The position numbers were made by a program, and so were the translations under genes. From NCBI GenBank assembly GCA_037501455.1, contig CM074860.1, forward strand, positions 37,768,501 through 37,832,500: DNA of 64,000 nt. Reading direction: 5' to 3'. Within the stretch, counting starts at the first letter, position 1; each line of letters begins with the position of its first letter. This DNA comes from Lantana camara (taxonomy: Eukaryota; Streptophyta; Magnoliopsida; Lamiales; Verbenaceae). Positions 35,313 through 47,250 of the stretch are shown here, one piece after another. Below the pieces are notes generated by a model. The model made no database searches, had not been told where the DNA came from, and saw only the letters and a program-made list of their open reading frames with translations.

Positions 35313-36180
35313 CCGTATAGATAATGTCTCCATTTCCCGAGTGCAAAAATCTCGGCTGCGAGCTCCAAATCGTGCGTAGGATAATTCTTCTCATATTCTT
35401 TTAATTTCCGGGATGCATAAGAAATCACCTTTCTTTTCTGAGTCAACACACAACCCAAACCTTCCTTGGACGCATCGGTATAAACTGCATACTCTTCTGA
35501 GCCTTCCGGAAGTGTTAACACTCGAGCTGAAACTAATTTCTCTTTCAAGAAATTGAAACTTTGATCACACTTTTCATCCCACACAAACTTGACATCTTTC
35601 TTTGTCAACCGGGTTAACGGAGCAGTAATCTTTGAAAAATCCTGAACAAACCTTCTGTAATACCCTGCCAATCCCAAGAAGCTTCTAACTTTCGAGGCAT
35701 TCTTTGGTTTCTCCCATTTTAACACGGCCTCAATCTTTGAAGTATGGACTTCCAAACCATTTCCCGAAGTAAGATGTCCCAAAAAGGAAACCCGATCGAT
35801 CCAAAATTCAAATTTACTGAATTTTGCAAACAACTGATGTTCCTTTAAAGTATGTAGAACAAGCCTGAGATGCCTTGCATGCTCTTCGGCAGATTTGGAA
35901 AATACCAAAATATCATCAATGAAAATTACCACGAATTCGTCGAGGAAAGATCGAAAAATTCGGTGCATCATGTCCATGAAAGCTGCAAGGGCATTAGTTA
36001 AACCGAATGGCATGACCACGAACTCATAATGCCCGTACCTACTATTGAATTCTATCTTTGGAATATCCTCGGCTCGGATTCGCAGCTGGTAGTATCTCTG
36101 TCTTAAATCTAGTTTCGAATAAACTTTAGATCCCTGAATTATATCAAATAACTCCTCGATATATGGAAGGGGATACTTGT
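35303..36180 (-). pseudogene. G3 pol, second part: reverse transcriptase and start of RNase H
   Basis: On the minus strand it begins with [14 protein letters not shown], directly continuing the codons interrupted by the solo LTR. It contains [16 protein letters not shown], the active site [21 protein letters not shown], and RNase H blocks [13 protein letters not shown] and [14 protein letters not shown]. The usual Pro in the NAPAAF motif is Leu. The frame is otherwise open over this stretch. It stops at YLYGAS where the element is truncated. Confidence 0.9.
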
Positions 36181-36969
36181 TGTAGCACCCGGAATGCCGA
36201 GATGCCACACCCCCACAACATAAGTCTAGCTCACATATGAAATGGGTAGTCCATATATGAACCGGACTCATGGCGAACGGGTGACAAACAAAAAAACTCA
36301 CTAGCTAGGCGGGACTAACCCTCAAACCATTCAAGTCCAAGTCTAGGAATTTAAAGGGGAAGCATAATAATTTCATTAGTACATATATCAAATATCCCAA
36401 AAGAGTTAACTTCCAACTTTATATCAATACATTATCATCTCCACCATATCCATAACAACAACCTAATTGATCCATAAATGTCCATAACATGAAAATGCAA
36501 TGCTAGACTCATCTCGACAACTGGACACAACTGGGACTCCCGCCTAGCACACTACTGAAAGTACCTGAAAAGTGTGAGGTGTCAGTCTACCACAGACTGA
36601 GTGAGGGGTTTATAAATAAATATTCGCGCAAGTAACATGCAAGCTATAATCCTGGGTAAAGTCTTTTACAATGAAATAACACAAGTTAATAAAAGAAATA
36701 ATCTTCGCCCGAGATTATAACTATCCAATTTAACAATACAATCAATTACAATTCATTTCGATCAGTGGCCCGGCGAGTGAGGGCAATTCTCAAACCTTAC
36801 TCCGACTGTGTACAATTCGTGCTTACTTTATTAATCAATAGGTGATCATGCAGTTTCATTATTGTGCATTCGTGTATATTTTATTCACACAAGATAATCA
36901 ATAAGTGCAATCATGACAATAACCCGAGGACAATCCGTGGTGCCGGACCCGTCCCCAGTCTCCTTCTTC

Positions 36970-37157
36970 CTCTGGTTGACGGGGGATTGCAAGGCCCCGC
37001 CATCCATGCTCATTGAGTATAGGGTTCATGATTCCCTATACCCGGAACTCCTTCCTCCACTAATCTCCTAGTGGATTCAGGGGGCATCCCTCGTTTGGTG
37101 AGGATAGTGCAAGAGTTACCCGTAGGCGCCTGCCTTCCCGGTTGGCTCAATACACTA
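36970..37157 (-). other. Conserved four-hairpin block, LTR family F3
   Basis: Minus-strand reading. Hairpin I: arms at 37151-37157 and 37105-37111, 7 pairs with one G-U. Hairpin II: TCCACTA/TAGTGGA (37056-37062, 37069-37075) around GGAGAT. Hairpin III: GTATAGGG/CCCTATAC (37017-37024, 37034-37041) around AATCATGAA. Hairpin IV: a GC-rich stem TGGCGGGG/CCCCCGTCA (about 36976-37003) enclosing CCTTGCAATC. The stems differ from F1, F2 and F4 but the loops agree. Confidence 0.7.
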
Positions 37158-37836
37158 CCCTCGAGCCCAATGTGAACATGCTTTACTCGCCAAAACAATT
37201 AATCAATTCAATACGATAACGCTCGGTCAATACAATAACAATTACAATCGATCAATTTGAAGTAATTAAAATTTGGGAAAACTATAGATATAGAGATACA
37301 TTTTGGCTAAAACCTCAAGTAGGGTTTTAGGGTTCTATATATCTAGAAATTAAACCTCACCTGTGACGACCCAAACAAGGATATAACTACGCTGCGTGCT
37401 CCTCGTCAACGCGAAGGAAATCTGTGCAATAGGGACAAGGGTTTGTGAGACATGACTCAAATGAACCACTTAAGACGAACGACAATGTCCTAATCAATAT
37501 GTCACGCAATAACAATCAAGCAATGTTAATTATGAGAATAATTATCACTAAACCAAGTTTATAACTCATATAGGTCACATACGAGAGCCAAAGAAGTGAA
37601 AAGAATGCAATATGAAAGGTTTTGGTGAAGTTTAGCAAAAACGGACAATTTTAGAAAATGCACATGTTGAGGGAAAACTAGAATATCTTTAATTCTAGAA
37701 ATGGGAATTAAGGTTATTTTGTTGGGTGTGAAACTAGACACAAAGAGCTTTCCAACGGTATATGGCACGTTTCCTAATTCAAACCGAGGTGAAAATGGCG
37801 TTGGTTCGAAGTTGGACAAAATGCAGTTTCTGGAGG

Positions 37837-37993
37837 GGTCACGGGCGCGACCAAAATCCTTCACAAAATGGTCGCGGCCGCGACCAAGTATTTTTCCGAA
37901 TTTTTCATGAAATTTTCCAAAAGTCTAAAGTTGGCCAAAATGGGATCGCGGGCGCGACCAGTTTTATGCATATTTCAGGTCGCGGGCACGACC
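37837..37993. repeat. Four near-palindromic repeats in LTR F3
   Basis: GGTCACGGGCGCGACC (37837-37852), the perfect palindrome GGTCGCGGCCGCGACC (37870-37885), GATCGCGGGCGCGACC (37944-37959) and GGTCGCGGGCACGACC (37978-37993). On the minus strand they begin about 355 bp after the donor-like site. Confidence 0.8.
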
Positions 37994-38895
37994 AAGTTCG
38001 CAACAGCAACAAAACAGGGGAAAACAGGGGATTTCCGAGATAAAACACCACAAAATCAACAACAAGGCAAGTTCACTCCATCACAATTAATCCAACACAT
38101 CTCAAACACATTATACTTCACTCATACTTCAAACTAACCATGGAATATGCATCAATTCACCAAAATTCATCTCCAAAACCCCAATTATATTCATGCTTCC
38201 AATTTCAAAATAAGCCAAGGTTTTCATGCAAGTTTCAAACCCTTTTTTAATCCTAAACATGTTTCTATTTCTAAACATGCAAGAATTCATCAGTAAAAGC
38301 CCTACTCAATCAAGATTTCAAGAATTTCCAAAATCCTCCATGTTATACCTTGAATCCAAGAAATAAATGATGAAATGGAGATATGATGATGATCTTAGCC
38401 CTTCAATTCCTTAAAAGGTAGCTTGAATTTGAGATGAAATCTCCTTCCCTTCTTGGGGTGTAAATGTCGGTTTTTACTAGCTGAGTGTGTGTGTGATTTT
38501 CCTCTCTTGGATGAAATGAAATTGATGGAATAATGTGGAAGAATTAAGATGATATAAGATATGCCAAAGTCTTGCATGAAAGTATGGGCTTCATCCTTAT
38601 TTGCACATAAGTCCTCCATTTATTTGAAATAATGCAAGCAAGTATAATCTCTAACCAATGATGCAATTAACCCCAAGTCATGCTATACACTTAAGTATAC
38701 AATTTCACACAAAGGAGCAATTAAAGATCTGATGATACAATTAAATCACTTATGTCACTTATTTCATATAATCCATATTAATGTCAATTCATATAAATAA
38801 CAATTCATGTAAATGCATAGAGGTGTGATGCATATTATATGATGAAAATTATAATAATAACACATAATGCATAAATGTAAAACCGGGGCATTACA

Positions 38896-40805
38896 CTTGT
38901 TCTTGATAGTCATCCGATTCAGCTCCCGATAATCAATGCACATTCTTAAAGTCCCGTCCTTTTTCTTTGCAAATAAAACCGGTGCACCCCAGGGAGAAGA
39001 ACTCGACCTGATATACCCAACTTCCAGCAATGCATCAAGCTGAACCTTTAATTCTTTCAATTCTGCCGGAGCCATCTGGTATGGAGTCTTTGAATAAGGC
39101 TCTACATTCCGGTATAAGTCAATCACAAACTCGATCTCTCGTTCAGGAGGTAAGGAGTCCAATTTCTCTGGAAAGACCTTGGGAAAATCCTTTACCATTT
39201 ATGTTTCCTCCAATTTCACTTGATCCTTGGGTTTATTAAGAATGTAAGCGATGAATCCCGTAGCCTCGTCCTTAACCACTTTCCGAGCCCCAGAAAAGGA
39301 AAGTAGGGGTACAGTCTTTGAACTCCAACCTGTAATAATCTCTGAACCCAACTGTACTTTCTTTGCCCGACAATCCACTGTAGTATAATGCCTGTATAAC
39401 CAATCCATTCCCAGAATAGACCCATATCTTTCCATCGGCATTTCAATGCAGTCTGTCAGAAATTCTCGACCCTCAATTCTCACTGGAACATCCCTGTACA
39501 CCCAATCTGTCTCTATACTACTACCGAAGGGAGAACTAACTACAAAGTGCATAGTAGAGCACACAGCAGGCAAAGACAAAGTAATAGCAACGGAATGAGC
39601 AAGAAAGGAGTGTGTAGCTCCTCGATCAAATAAGGTATGGATGTTCGTGCCATGTATGCATATAGTACCTTCAACAACTGCAGCGGGATCAATGTCTGCA
39701 TCCTGCTCCTCTCCAGCTAAAGCATAGGCCTGAGCCCTTACAAGTGGTCTCTGACCCCCAGGTGGTGGATCCTGACGATCCAGACAGCCATCAACCCTGT
39801 GCTCGGCGCTCCCACATATCAAACATAACCCTAACCGACACCTGCATCCATCATAGGTGGGAGTAGGTAATCCACAATAAGTACAACCAGTCTTCTGAGG
39901 TTGTGGTGGTAAAGCAGGAGCACGTGGAGCCTTCTAAACTGGTGCTGCCGGTTTGAATTTCTTTCCAGGCCCTTTCTATGGTGGTGGTGTAAAATAAGAA
40001 ATAGGCCTCTTGCCGGAGCTGGAACCCTTTCCTGAACCTGAGCCTGATGCCTGTCCAGAGCGGGGAATAGGTCTCCTTACATTCACTGAGTCTTCCACCT
40101 TCAGAGCTTTAGTAGTAGCTTTCCTCCATGTACTCGTGTTAACTACTTCAATAGCTGCAGAATGTCCAGCCTAAGTCCCTGCACTAACTGCATCACCTTG
40201 TGAAAATCATCACTCGCTATATTGCGTGCCTAGTGAGATAATCTTTTAAACTCTGCGATGTACTCAGCAATAGATCTCCCTCCTTGCTTCAGTTCAGTAA
40301 ACTCCTTCAACCTGCGAGTGCGGGAAGCTGGTGGAATGAATTTGTTCTTGAACTCTCTAATAAATACCCCCCAAGTAATAGCTTCCCCAACGGCCTCTAA
40401 CACGATCTTGGTACTCTCCCACCAGGAATAAGCCTTGCCCTGAATCAAAGTGATAGTACAACGAGCTTTCTCCCGAGAATCACATGGAATAAGCTCCCAA
40501 ATTCTTTCCACTTCCTTTAGCCACATTTTTGCCTGAATATCATTGCCCTGATAGAACTTAGAGGGATGCTGATTCTGAAACTCTCGAAGTATAGTAGAAA
40601 TAGGTGCCTCTGGCTGCACTGGTGGCGCAAGTGGTGCTGGAGGCGCATACTCTCGAAGCCTCTGATCAATCAAACCAGCCACTGCATTCATGAAATCTTG
40701 TGGCTGAGCAGGAGAAGGTGGAGGTGGAGGAGCACGAGGAGAAAGCTCATGATGATGTCTCCTGTGTCCTAGAGAGTGCTCACAACGAGGTCTACCTCGA
40801 GGCAT
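38896..40805 (-). pseudogene. G3 gag, protease and start of reverse transcriptase
   Basis: Gag starts at ATG 40805-40803 (MPRGRPRCEHSLGHRRHHHE), matching the G4 gag start. A TAG at 40232-40230 replaces a conserved Tyr after RLSH. A 1-nt deletion frameshift follows near 40170. Then come a zinc knuckle (about 39822, CGSAEHRVDGC), a protease-like region where the Pro of DPGATHS is Arg (FDRGATHS, about 39633), a TAA just upstream of 39198, and the RT start ([47 protein letters not shown]). The last codons border the solo LTR. Non-functional. Confidence 0.88.
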
Positions 40806-43800
40806 GTTCGATTTGTAACACCCCAAAAGGAGGATGCAACATCCCCCGCACTGAGACCCAGACCCGGTCATGAAATGGGAGTCCATGCCCGAATCCGAAT
40901 CAGAGCGAACGGGAGATAAACGTACACGCTATGCTAGGCGGATCTAACTCGACAAACTCAGAGTGCGGAAGCAATACAAACATTCAAAACAAGATAGCGG
41001 AAGCATTTAAATCAACATTCAAAACAAGTGACGGGTTCAACTAGCATAGATACCTAGTCCCGAATATCAACAAGCATAACAGGTGTCGGGTTCAACTAGC
41101 ATAAATACGTAGTCCCGAATGTCCGATCAACATAACACAATAATCATCAAGTGCCACACAGGGCCGAATACGAATGCCACACAAGGCTACAGAAAGGTAA
41201 AGTATAATCTCAGGTCTACAAATCATGACATAAGTAAAGTGTATGAAAGACAAATGCAACTAAAAAGGCTAGATCGACGAAGTGTAACTCAAAGGACTCA
41301 CTCCCCCCTAGCAAACGCCAACAGACCTGCAACTAAAAGTTTAAATGAGGGGTCAGTCAACTTGACCGAGTGAGGGGGCTAACGCACACCCACAATATAT
41401 ATATATATATAGAGCATAGCGCAGAATCAAAGGATGGACTCATGAACCGGGGATAGGTGTTGCACACCAAAACATTTCGAAATAACCCAAATAAATACAG
41501 ATATAAGTTTAGAAACCATTTCCAGGAGGACTTTATCCCGATTCATAATTCCATAACATAAAAGAACACATGCTCGGCGAGTAAGAGCTTCCAACCTTTA
41601 CTCCTCATAACATAAATCAAAATCAATCCATGCACTACGCCAGTGATGAAGGAGATGTACAGTCCCCAAACCATCTATAATAAACCGTCTAAAAATAGAC
41701 TCACCCTCAAGGGGTAGCGAACCCACAAGAGTCCTCCCCGGCCTTAGCCGAAGGCTCAAGATACCACACCTTCCCTACAGCACGGGTCGCGTGAAGATAT
41801 CTCAAATGGAACTACGCAATGGGTAAATAACCCGACGGCCCTAACCGTCCCGGGGGACCCATTACCCGCAGCTCCTAGGATCCACAACAGAACAGATCAT
41901 AACATAACATACGCCAATCTTTCATGGCAATCTCGCTACAGAATTAGAACACAACTGTTTTCCAAAATAGCTTACATATGCCTCAAAAACTGGTTTTATA
42001 TTTTCACCCTTCCTACGCGATGGAACTTTGAGCCTCATGACCTCCATCCACGCAGGACTCACACAAGATCATCAACATATCATATTCAGCACATACATAT
42101 CTATAATAGAGTATACTCGCATGCAAGGGTAGAAATCAACATGTAAAGGTCATAGGTCACGTAACTATACAAAATCCTAAACCTCACCTCGTAGTAGTAG
42201 AGTCTGAGAGTGTGAAGGGCCAAACACTCTAAACCTCGGGCCCACCGGCACCACCAAACTCTGTGATAAGACATACAGAAGCCCAGACTTAGACTCTATA
42301 TGAACCAAACAAGACGCACGGCGTTGCTCAACATGATCGTGATTATGCATAAGTGTTCATGTTGTGCTTGGATAAGGTGTCGTGGTCATTCAAGGCATAT
42401 CAATGCTCAACAAGGTCAGATTTACTAGCAACCGACACGTAATTCCATATCCAAAGATGCAAGATCAATTTAGGAAGTCAATGTATTCACAAAATGCATA
42501 TTAAATCATCCAATGTCGTAGGGTTCGATTATAATATTAGAATTAAGCATCAAGTTCATGACGAGTTATAAAGGGCATAAGTAAGAGCAACTTGATCATG
42601 TAAACATACAAGGTTGTTGTACATAGATGGCATGCTTGATACAATTAAAGAGTGCATCTAATTCACTTAAGATCATACTTTACAACTTCACAACATGTTT
42701 GGTACACAAGCTCAAGTCACATCCATGGTTTCATAAATATTACACTTACATCCCCTAAGTTATTTATAAAAGTTTAGAATTATTACACATACATCCCCTT
42801 AGTCGATTGCTAAGCATAATTGTTCATTTAAAGTGTTTATACAATTATTCAACTAGGAATTAATTACTTACAAGCATGACAATTATCAATTTATCGTAAT
42901 TCATAATATACCATTTTCGAGTAGTAAGAGTAAATCAAGATATTACAATTCTAACTCCTATCATGCATCAAGTCTCAAGTTGTTCAAGCATCTTTCATAT
43001 ATCTCAATTTTATATTTGAAACACAATTTACAACAAACATAACATTGAGAACGTCTCAAATTCATACAGAGAAATCACAACATGTTCGTTCTTCTAAAAT
43101 ATCATTCAAGTTCATTTAGTCACATAAGAGATTAGTTTCTAGATATTACACTAACACCCCTTCATATCTAAACATATAGTATAAATTCATCACATCGGGA
43201 TTCAAATTGTAAATCGAAACATTCATGCATATCACAATCCATTCAATACATGTTTTCGTATATGATTGGAATACATCTCGATCAACATACCAACAATAAC
43301 CAATTTATTTGCACTTAAATTAATTAATTCAAATAATCACAATTACGCAAAATAATTCGTAATAAATAGGTCGAGTGTCCGATTAACGAACGGAAAGTGG
43401 CGTTGAACTCACCACAACGAGAAGAACATTCTGACAAGACGCCGCTAGAAGGCCACCACTGTAGCTGTCGGAATTTGGCTGGGCCGCCGCCGAAGGTCGC
43501 CGGAAAAATCCGAAAAAATCAGTCCTGAATGAAGTCTTCGTGCCCGTTCCAAATCCTCGATCAATTTATGGGAATTCCAAGTCAATCTCCTCTAATTTCA
43601 GATCTAAGAACACGAAAACCCTAAAATCTTCAAACTTAAATTACTTCCAAACTAGTGAACCAAAATGCGATCCGAAAGAAGCGCTGTCTTACCTGTGACG
43701 AGCTCTTCGAAAGCCCTAAGGTAGCTCGCCGGAAAAATCCTCGGAGCTAGGGTCGCCGTTGTGCCGCCGCTGCACAGCCGCGATCCGCCGCCAAACCGCC

Positions 43801-43985
43801 AAATCTGGAGTCGTGTGATCAATGCCCACTAGTTCTCGTCGTTCCGAACAACTTTCGTGAAGAGCCCGAGACCAAAAGATGACCGAAAAAGGCCCCCGTT
43901 GGCCACCAAATATTCTGCCACCGAACACGTCGCAAGAACCACCACCTACGGCCAAAATATGGTAAAATTGATGTTGGAAATGAAC

Positions 43986-44276
43986 TCAGGGGGTCGAAAA
44001 ACCGTGGAAACTATCAAGCCCTGTCGAAAACCACAGCCGGAAGCGGCGGAATCGCGCCGCTACAGTGACGGGCGCCGCCGCCGCGAGCTTTAGGCGGCGC
44101 CGTCGCGGCCCGGATGGCCGCGCCGCAGATGTCAGACGCTGCGCCGAGAAGTCTACTTCCTGGATCTGGGGCGCGTGCCTCAAATGGTGGCCGGAAACCA
44201 CCGCGGGACGCCGGTTAAGTGGCGGTGGTCCGACACCTCCGCGGTTGCTTCTGAATTCCGGTGATAACTCCTCCAC
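43986..44276 (-). other. GC-rich sense reading frame in the LARD LTR (96 aa)
   Basis: On the element's sense strand, about 0.2 kb after the TATA-like box, a frame starting MEELSPEFRS runs 96 codons. The other LTR has the matching frame at 50412-50711 (99 codons). They differ by an in-frame gain of 9 nt and many replacements. It is Arg/Ala/Pro-rich without a known domain. It may be an accident of high GC content in a leader exon. Confidence 0.3.
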
Positions 44277-44419
44277 CGTTCATCGTTAGGCCGAAAAATT
44301 GGTACTCTTGCGTCAGTCTCACCGAGATATCCGAAATGGACTATTCGTTTGTTGAATTCCGTCGAGAAACGAACGAGTTATGGGCTCGTAACCGAAGCCG
44401 CGCATAGTTACCCGCGAGA

Positions 44420-44465
44420 GAGAGAGTGGGAGTGGAGAGAGAGAGAAGAGAGAGAGAGAGAAAGG
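44420..44465. repeat. GA-rich microsatellite in the LARD LTR
   Basis: GAGAGA runs (CT on the sense strand) lie just downstream of the TATA-like box in sense direction. They are also present at about 50851-50902 in the other LTR. This may mark the initiator region. Confidence 0.8.
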
Positions 44466-44939
44466 AGATTGAGAGAAATGTGTCTTGTGCACAAGCTATA
44501 TACAACCGGGTATCCTTATTGCGTAGCAAAGAGTAATAGCGCGTACAAATAATCGTAAATAAAATTGGTAAAGTTACGAATAAACATTCAAGCTCCGAAT
44601 TAATTTTATAAATTAAAATGAAAGAGAGAGATTTACCAATTAGAGTTTAATTCAATTTAATTTTAGAAACCTTTCGTACAATTTAATGGCACTTCGTAAA
44701 CGCATGATTGACAATTAATCTCAAGGAATTCAAGTAAACCGAAATTAAACAAGTTAAGTATCATGATGGATTTAAAATCAACTTAACCATAAATTTTAGA
44801 ATATTCCAAATGATCACATATTAAATTGGATTTACATTAAATCACATAATTCAAGAACTCTTAAATTAAACACACACAAGTGTAGAGACTTACTTGTTAA
44901 TATCGTCAGGACGCCCTTCGAGAATACAGGGCGTCACAA

Positions 44940-44951
44940 CCTTCCCCCCTT
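44940..44951 (-). promoter_or_regulatory. Polypurine tract of LARD
   Basis: The minus-strand AAGGGGGGAAGG directly precedes the 3' LTR start and fixes the element's orientation. Confidence 0.85.
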
Positions 44952-47230
44952 AAGAGAACCTGGTCCCCAGGTTCCACTGTTAAAATGTAGATCCTCGAGT
45001 TGTAGTGCTCCAACCCTTCTCCTGAACTCGCGTGAGATCATAACTCTAATGGTGAGGCTTACTCCTGTCATCTACACCGAACCTCCTTTATGATGTCTTG
45101 TTATCGTCGAGGTCCCTGCGAGTACTTGATCCGCTAGTTGTTTCGAACTCGGTCGGTCATTCTCATGATCGGATAGCTGCAACTGCACCCAACCTAGTTG
45201 TCGTCTCATACTCGCCACTTTCAACCCGTAGTTAGAACAACACATAACGCAACCACAACAAACAAGAGAGAATCCCATCTCTCAGCATGTAAGTGAGAGA
45301 GCCCCGTCCCTCAGCACCCACAAGAGAGAGAACCCCGTCTCTCGAGCACACACAAAAGAGAGAACCCCGTCTCTCAAGCACATAATTGAGAGAACCCCGT
45401 CTCTCAACCTAAGTCGGACAGATTCCAACATCTGCCAACATTCTAGTTTGAGAAAATCCAGCATTCCTCAAACTCCTAGATTCAAGAGAATCCAGCATCT
45501 CTTAATATCTAAGTACAAGAGAATCCAACATCTCTCGTGCACAAAACTTAGAAAGAATCCAACATCTTTCTATCACATAAATAGAGAGAATCCTACATCT
45601 CTCCAACACGTAAAAATAGGGAACCTAAGGTCTCTCTTGCACATAAATCCACTGATCAGTTATTCATACATGCACACATTAGAGTAACACTTGACGAAAA
45701 GTATGCGATGCATGTTTGGTGTACCTTATACAACTGATATCGATGTCCCTTGAGTATAGATTCAACGCTCACACCTCAACTCAAGGGGGATATCGCGATG
45801 GAATCCCTATAAAACAGGGTTACAGTATGTATGTATGTATGTTATATGAGAAGTTAGTGAGCAATCAAGAGAGTTTTAAATCACATAAGCATGAATAGTT
45901 CACATAAGTACATAACTCATTCATCATCTCAACAACGGTTCATAACGAGTAGAAATTTCAAGTTACAAATACTAGATCAGTTATCCAAGTTATCACAATT
46001 AAAATAACAGTAGTTATCAACCACATCAAGCAAAACAAGGTAAGAGTATTTAAACAATGCATGTATGCAAATGCCATGAATGCTTGGCGTACCGTAAACC
46101 GAAGCGTAACAATCTTTACAAGAAAGTCGAGATGAAGCAGTAGGAGTTGATTAAGCCGGTAATGATGCAACCCTCGTCATCTGAACTTCTTTGTCTTGAG
46201 TCTTTTCATAAAGTGGTAACTCAGCAAAGCTCGTTTATCACCAAACCCCTTACTAGACCGTAATCCTTGCTCAACTAGAATCATCCTCAGTTTCTCCCAA
46301 GAATTCTCATTTATGTGTTAAATTTTAGTCTGCTCATCTTCAAGGAGTTGTCCATGATTCGTTTGTCAATTAGATATTTACCTCAGAGTTTCGTTGGATG
46401 ATCGTGGTGCTAAGTACTTCCCAAAGCAATCCATGGTATATAATTCTGAAACTTGAATAAAGCCTTTCGGCATCTAAGTGTTCTATCCCCACCTCAACAA
46501 TGTCTTCCATCTCATCTTGGAGAAACACCCAAAGAGCTAACAACCAATCTTGTCTTGTCGTTCGTTAACTCTAAATTGCACCAAAACCTTCAACACTCAC
46601 CGATGGTTTGTAGCTCGTTGCTTAAGTAACATGGTTACCTATCCGCATCCCTTGAACTTGATCGGATCTTATTTGATCGTATACTTCTACATTAACTCAT
46701 TTTCATCAACAAGGTGACTACTTTTAGATGAACGAATCCTCAAGGTTAAAATTCGACAAACTTCATCTTTCAATTGACTTTAAGATAGTAAGTCAATAAA
46801 GCAAATCCCTTTCCTTCAACTCTGAACCTTTTCATGACCATTGATCTTGGTGAAGAATCTTTTCATCTTCGAATCATGGTGTGTTTTTGTTGTCGTGCTA
46901 ATAGGTAGTGTTGACGGAGGGAAACCTTAGTGTTGACTCATAGGGCACCCTGAAATTCAAACACTAAATTCAATGCATGCGGGTTAAAGATGCAAATGAA
47001 ATGTAACACGTATATCACGTAAATGCAAGAATTAGTTGCAATTTATAAAGCACATGAAATAAGATGTTGCATAATCAAAGTCATAATGTGCACACAATCA
47101 TATAATCACGAAACAATTCATGCCGAAGGGTCAAAGTATCAAATCAAACAAATACAATGCGCAGTTATTCCTATGTCGTACGACCTAGACAGACTCAACA
47201 CGACTCAAGAGCTCGGTTTTGCAACCTAGA
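44952..47230 (-). other. Internal region of LARD, non-coding
   Basis: It contains the hairpin array at 45266-45640. Outside it I see no domain-bearing frame on either strand. The frames at 45072-45278, 45282-45464 and 45958-46170 are short and look accidental. From 45650 to 47150 the sequence is mixed with no clear repeat. From about 47150 to 47230 (minus strand) it matches the leader that follows the PBS in G3 and G4. Confidence 0.7.
45266..45640 (-). repeat. Array of about 12 stem-loop units (about 32 bp each) in LARD
   Basis: Unit starts: 45266, 45295, 45326, 45358, 45388, 45417, 45446, 45484, 45516, 45549, 45584 and about 45617. The plus-strand core is GAGAGA-loop-TCTCTC with loop ACCCCG in early units and ATCCAACA-like in later ones. 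Stems vary yet still pair: TTGAGAGA/TCTCTCAA (45386-45407), GTTTGAG/CTCAAAC (45446-45473), AAGAGA/TCTCTT (45484-45503), TAGAAAGA/TCTTTCTA (45549-45572). Units 2, 6, 9 and 12 have one mismatch or wobble pair. Confidence 0.85.
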
Positions 47231-47242
47231 GCTCTGATACCA
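47231..47242 (-). promoter_or_regulatory. Primer-binding site of LARD
   Basis: The plus strand reads GCTCTGATACCA, so the minus strand is TGGTATCAGAGC, tRNA-Met type. It lies 8 bp from the 5' LTR end at 47251. Confidence 0.95.
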
Positions 47243-47250
47243 CCTAAGGA

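Larger units (their letters stand above)
36181..38895 (-). mobile_element. Solo Ty3/gypsy LTR (family F3) in the G3 reverse transcriptase
   Basis: Read on the minus strand it starts TGTAATGCCCCGG (38895 downwards) and ends CCGGGTGCTACA (36181). The target duplication is perfect: CTTGT at 36176-36180 and 38896-38900. It splits the RT between MTIKNK and YPLP. It has a donor-like TTCAAG/GTAT (minus, 38349/38348), four near-palindromes (37837-37993) and the multi-hairpin block (about 36970-37157). No internal domain remains. Confidence 0.93.
40814..44938 (-). repeat. 3' LTR of LARD (4125 bp)
   Basis: Minus-strand termini are TGTGACGCCC and GGGGTGTTACA. The 5' tip can fold: GACGCCC and GGGCGTC flank a 12-nt loop. 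Contents include a TATA-like TATATAG (about 44497-44503), a GA/CT tract (44420-44465), a CpG-rich segment (43490-44280) and AT-rich remainder. Substitutions against the 5' LTR are clearly more frequent than between the G4 LTRs. Confidence 0.93.

Noticed and set aside
44341..44552. Frames over the GA tract of the LARD LTR
   Set aside because: The repetitive Glu-Arg or Leu-Ser peptides come from the GAGA microsatellite.
45266..45640. CRISPR-like look of regularly spaced palindromic repeats
   Set aside because: The units are contiguous degenerate hairpins without constant repeats or unique spacers, and they lie inside a plant LTR element.
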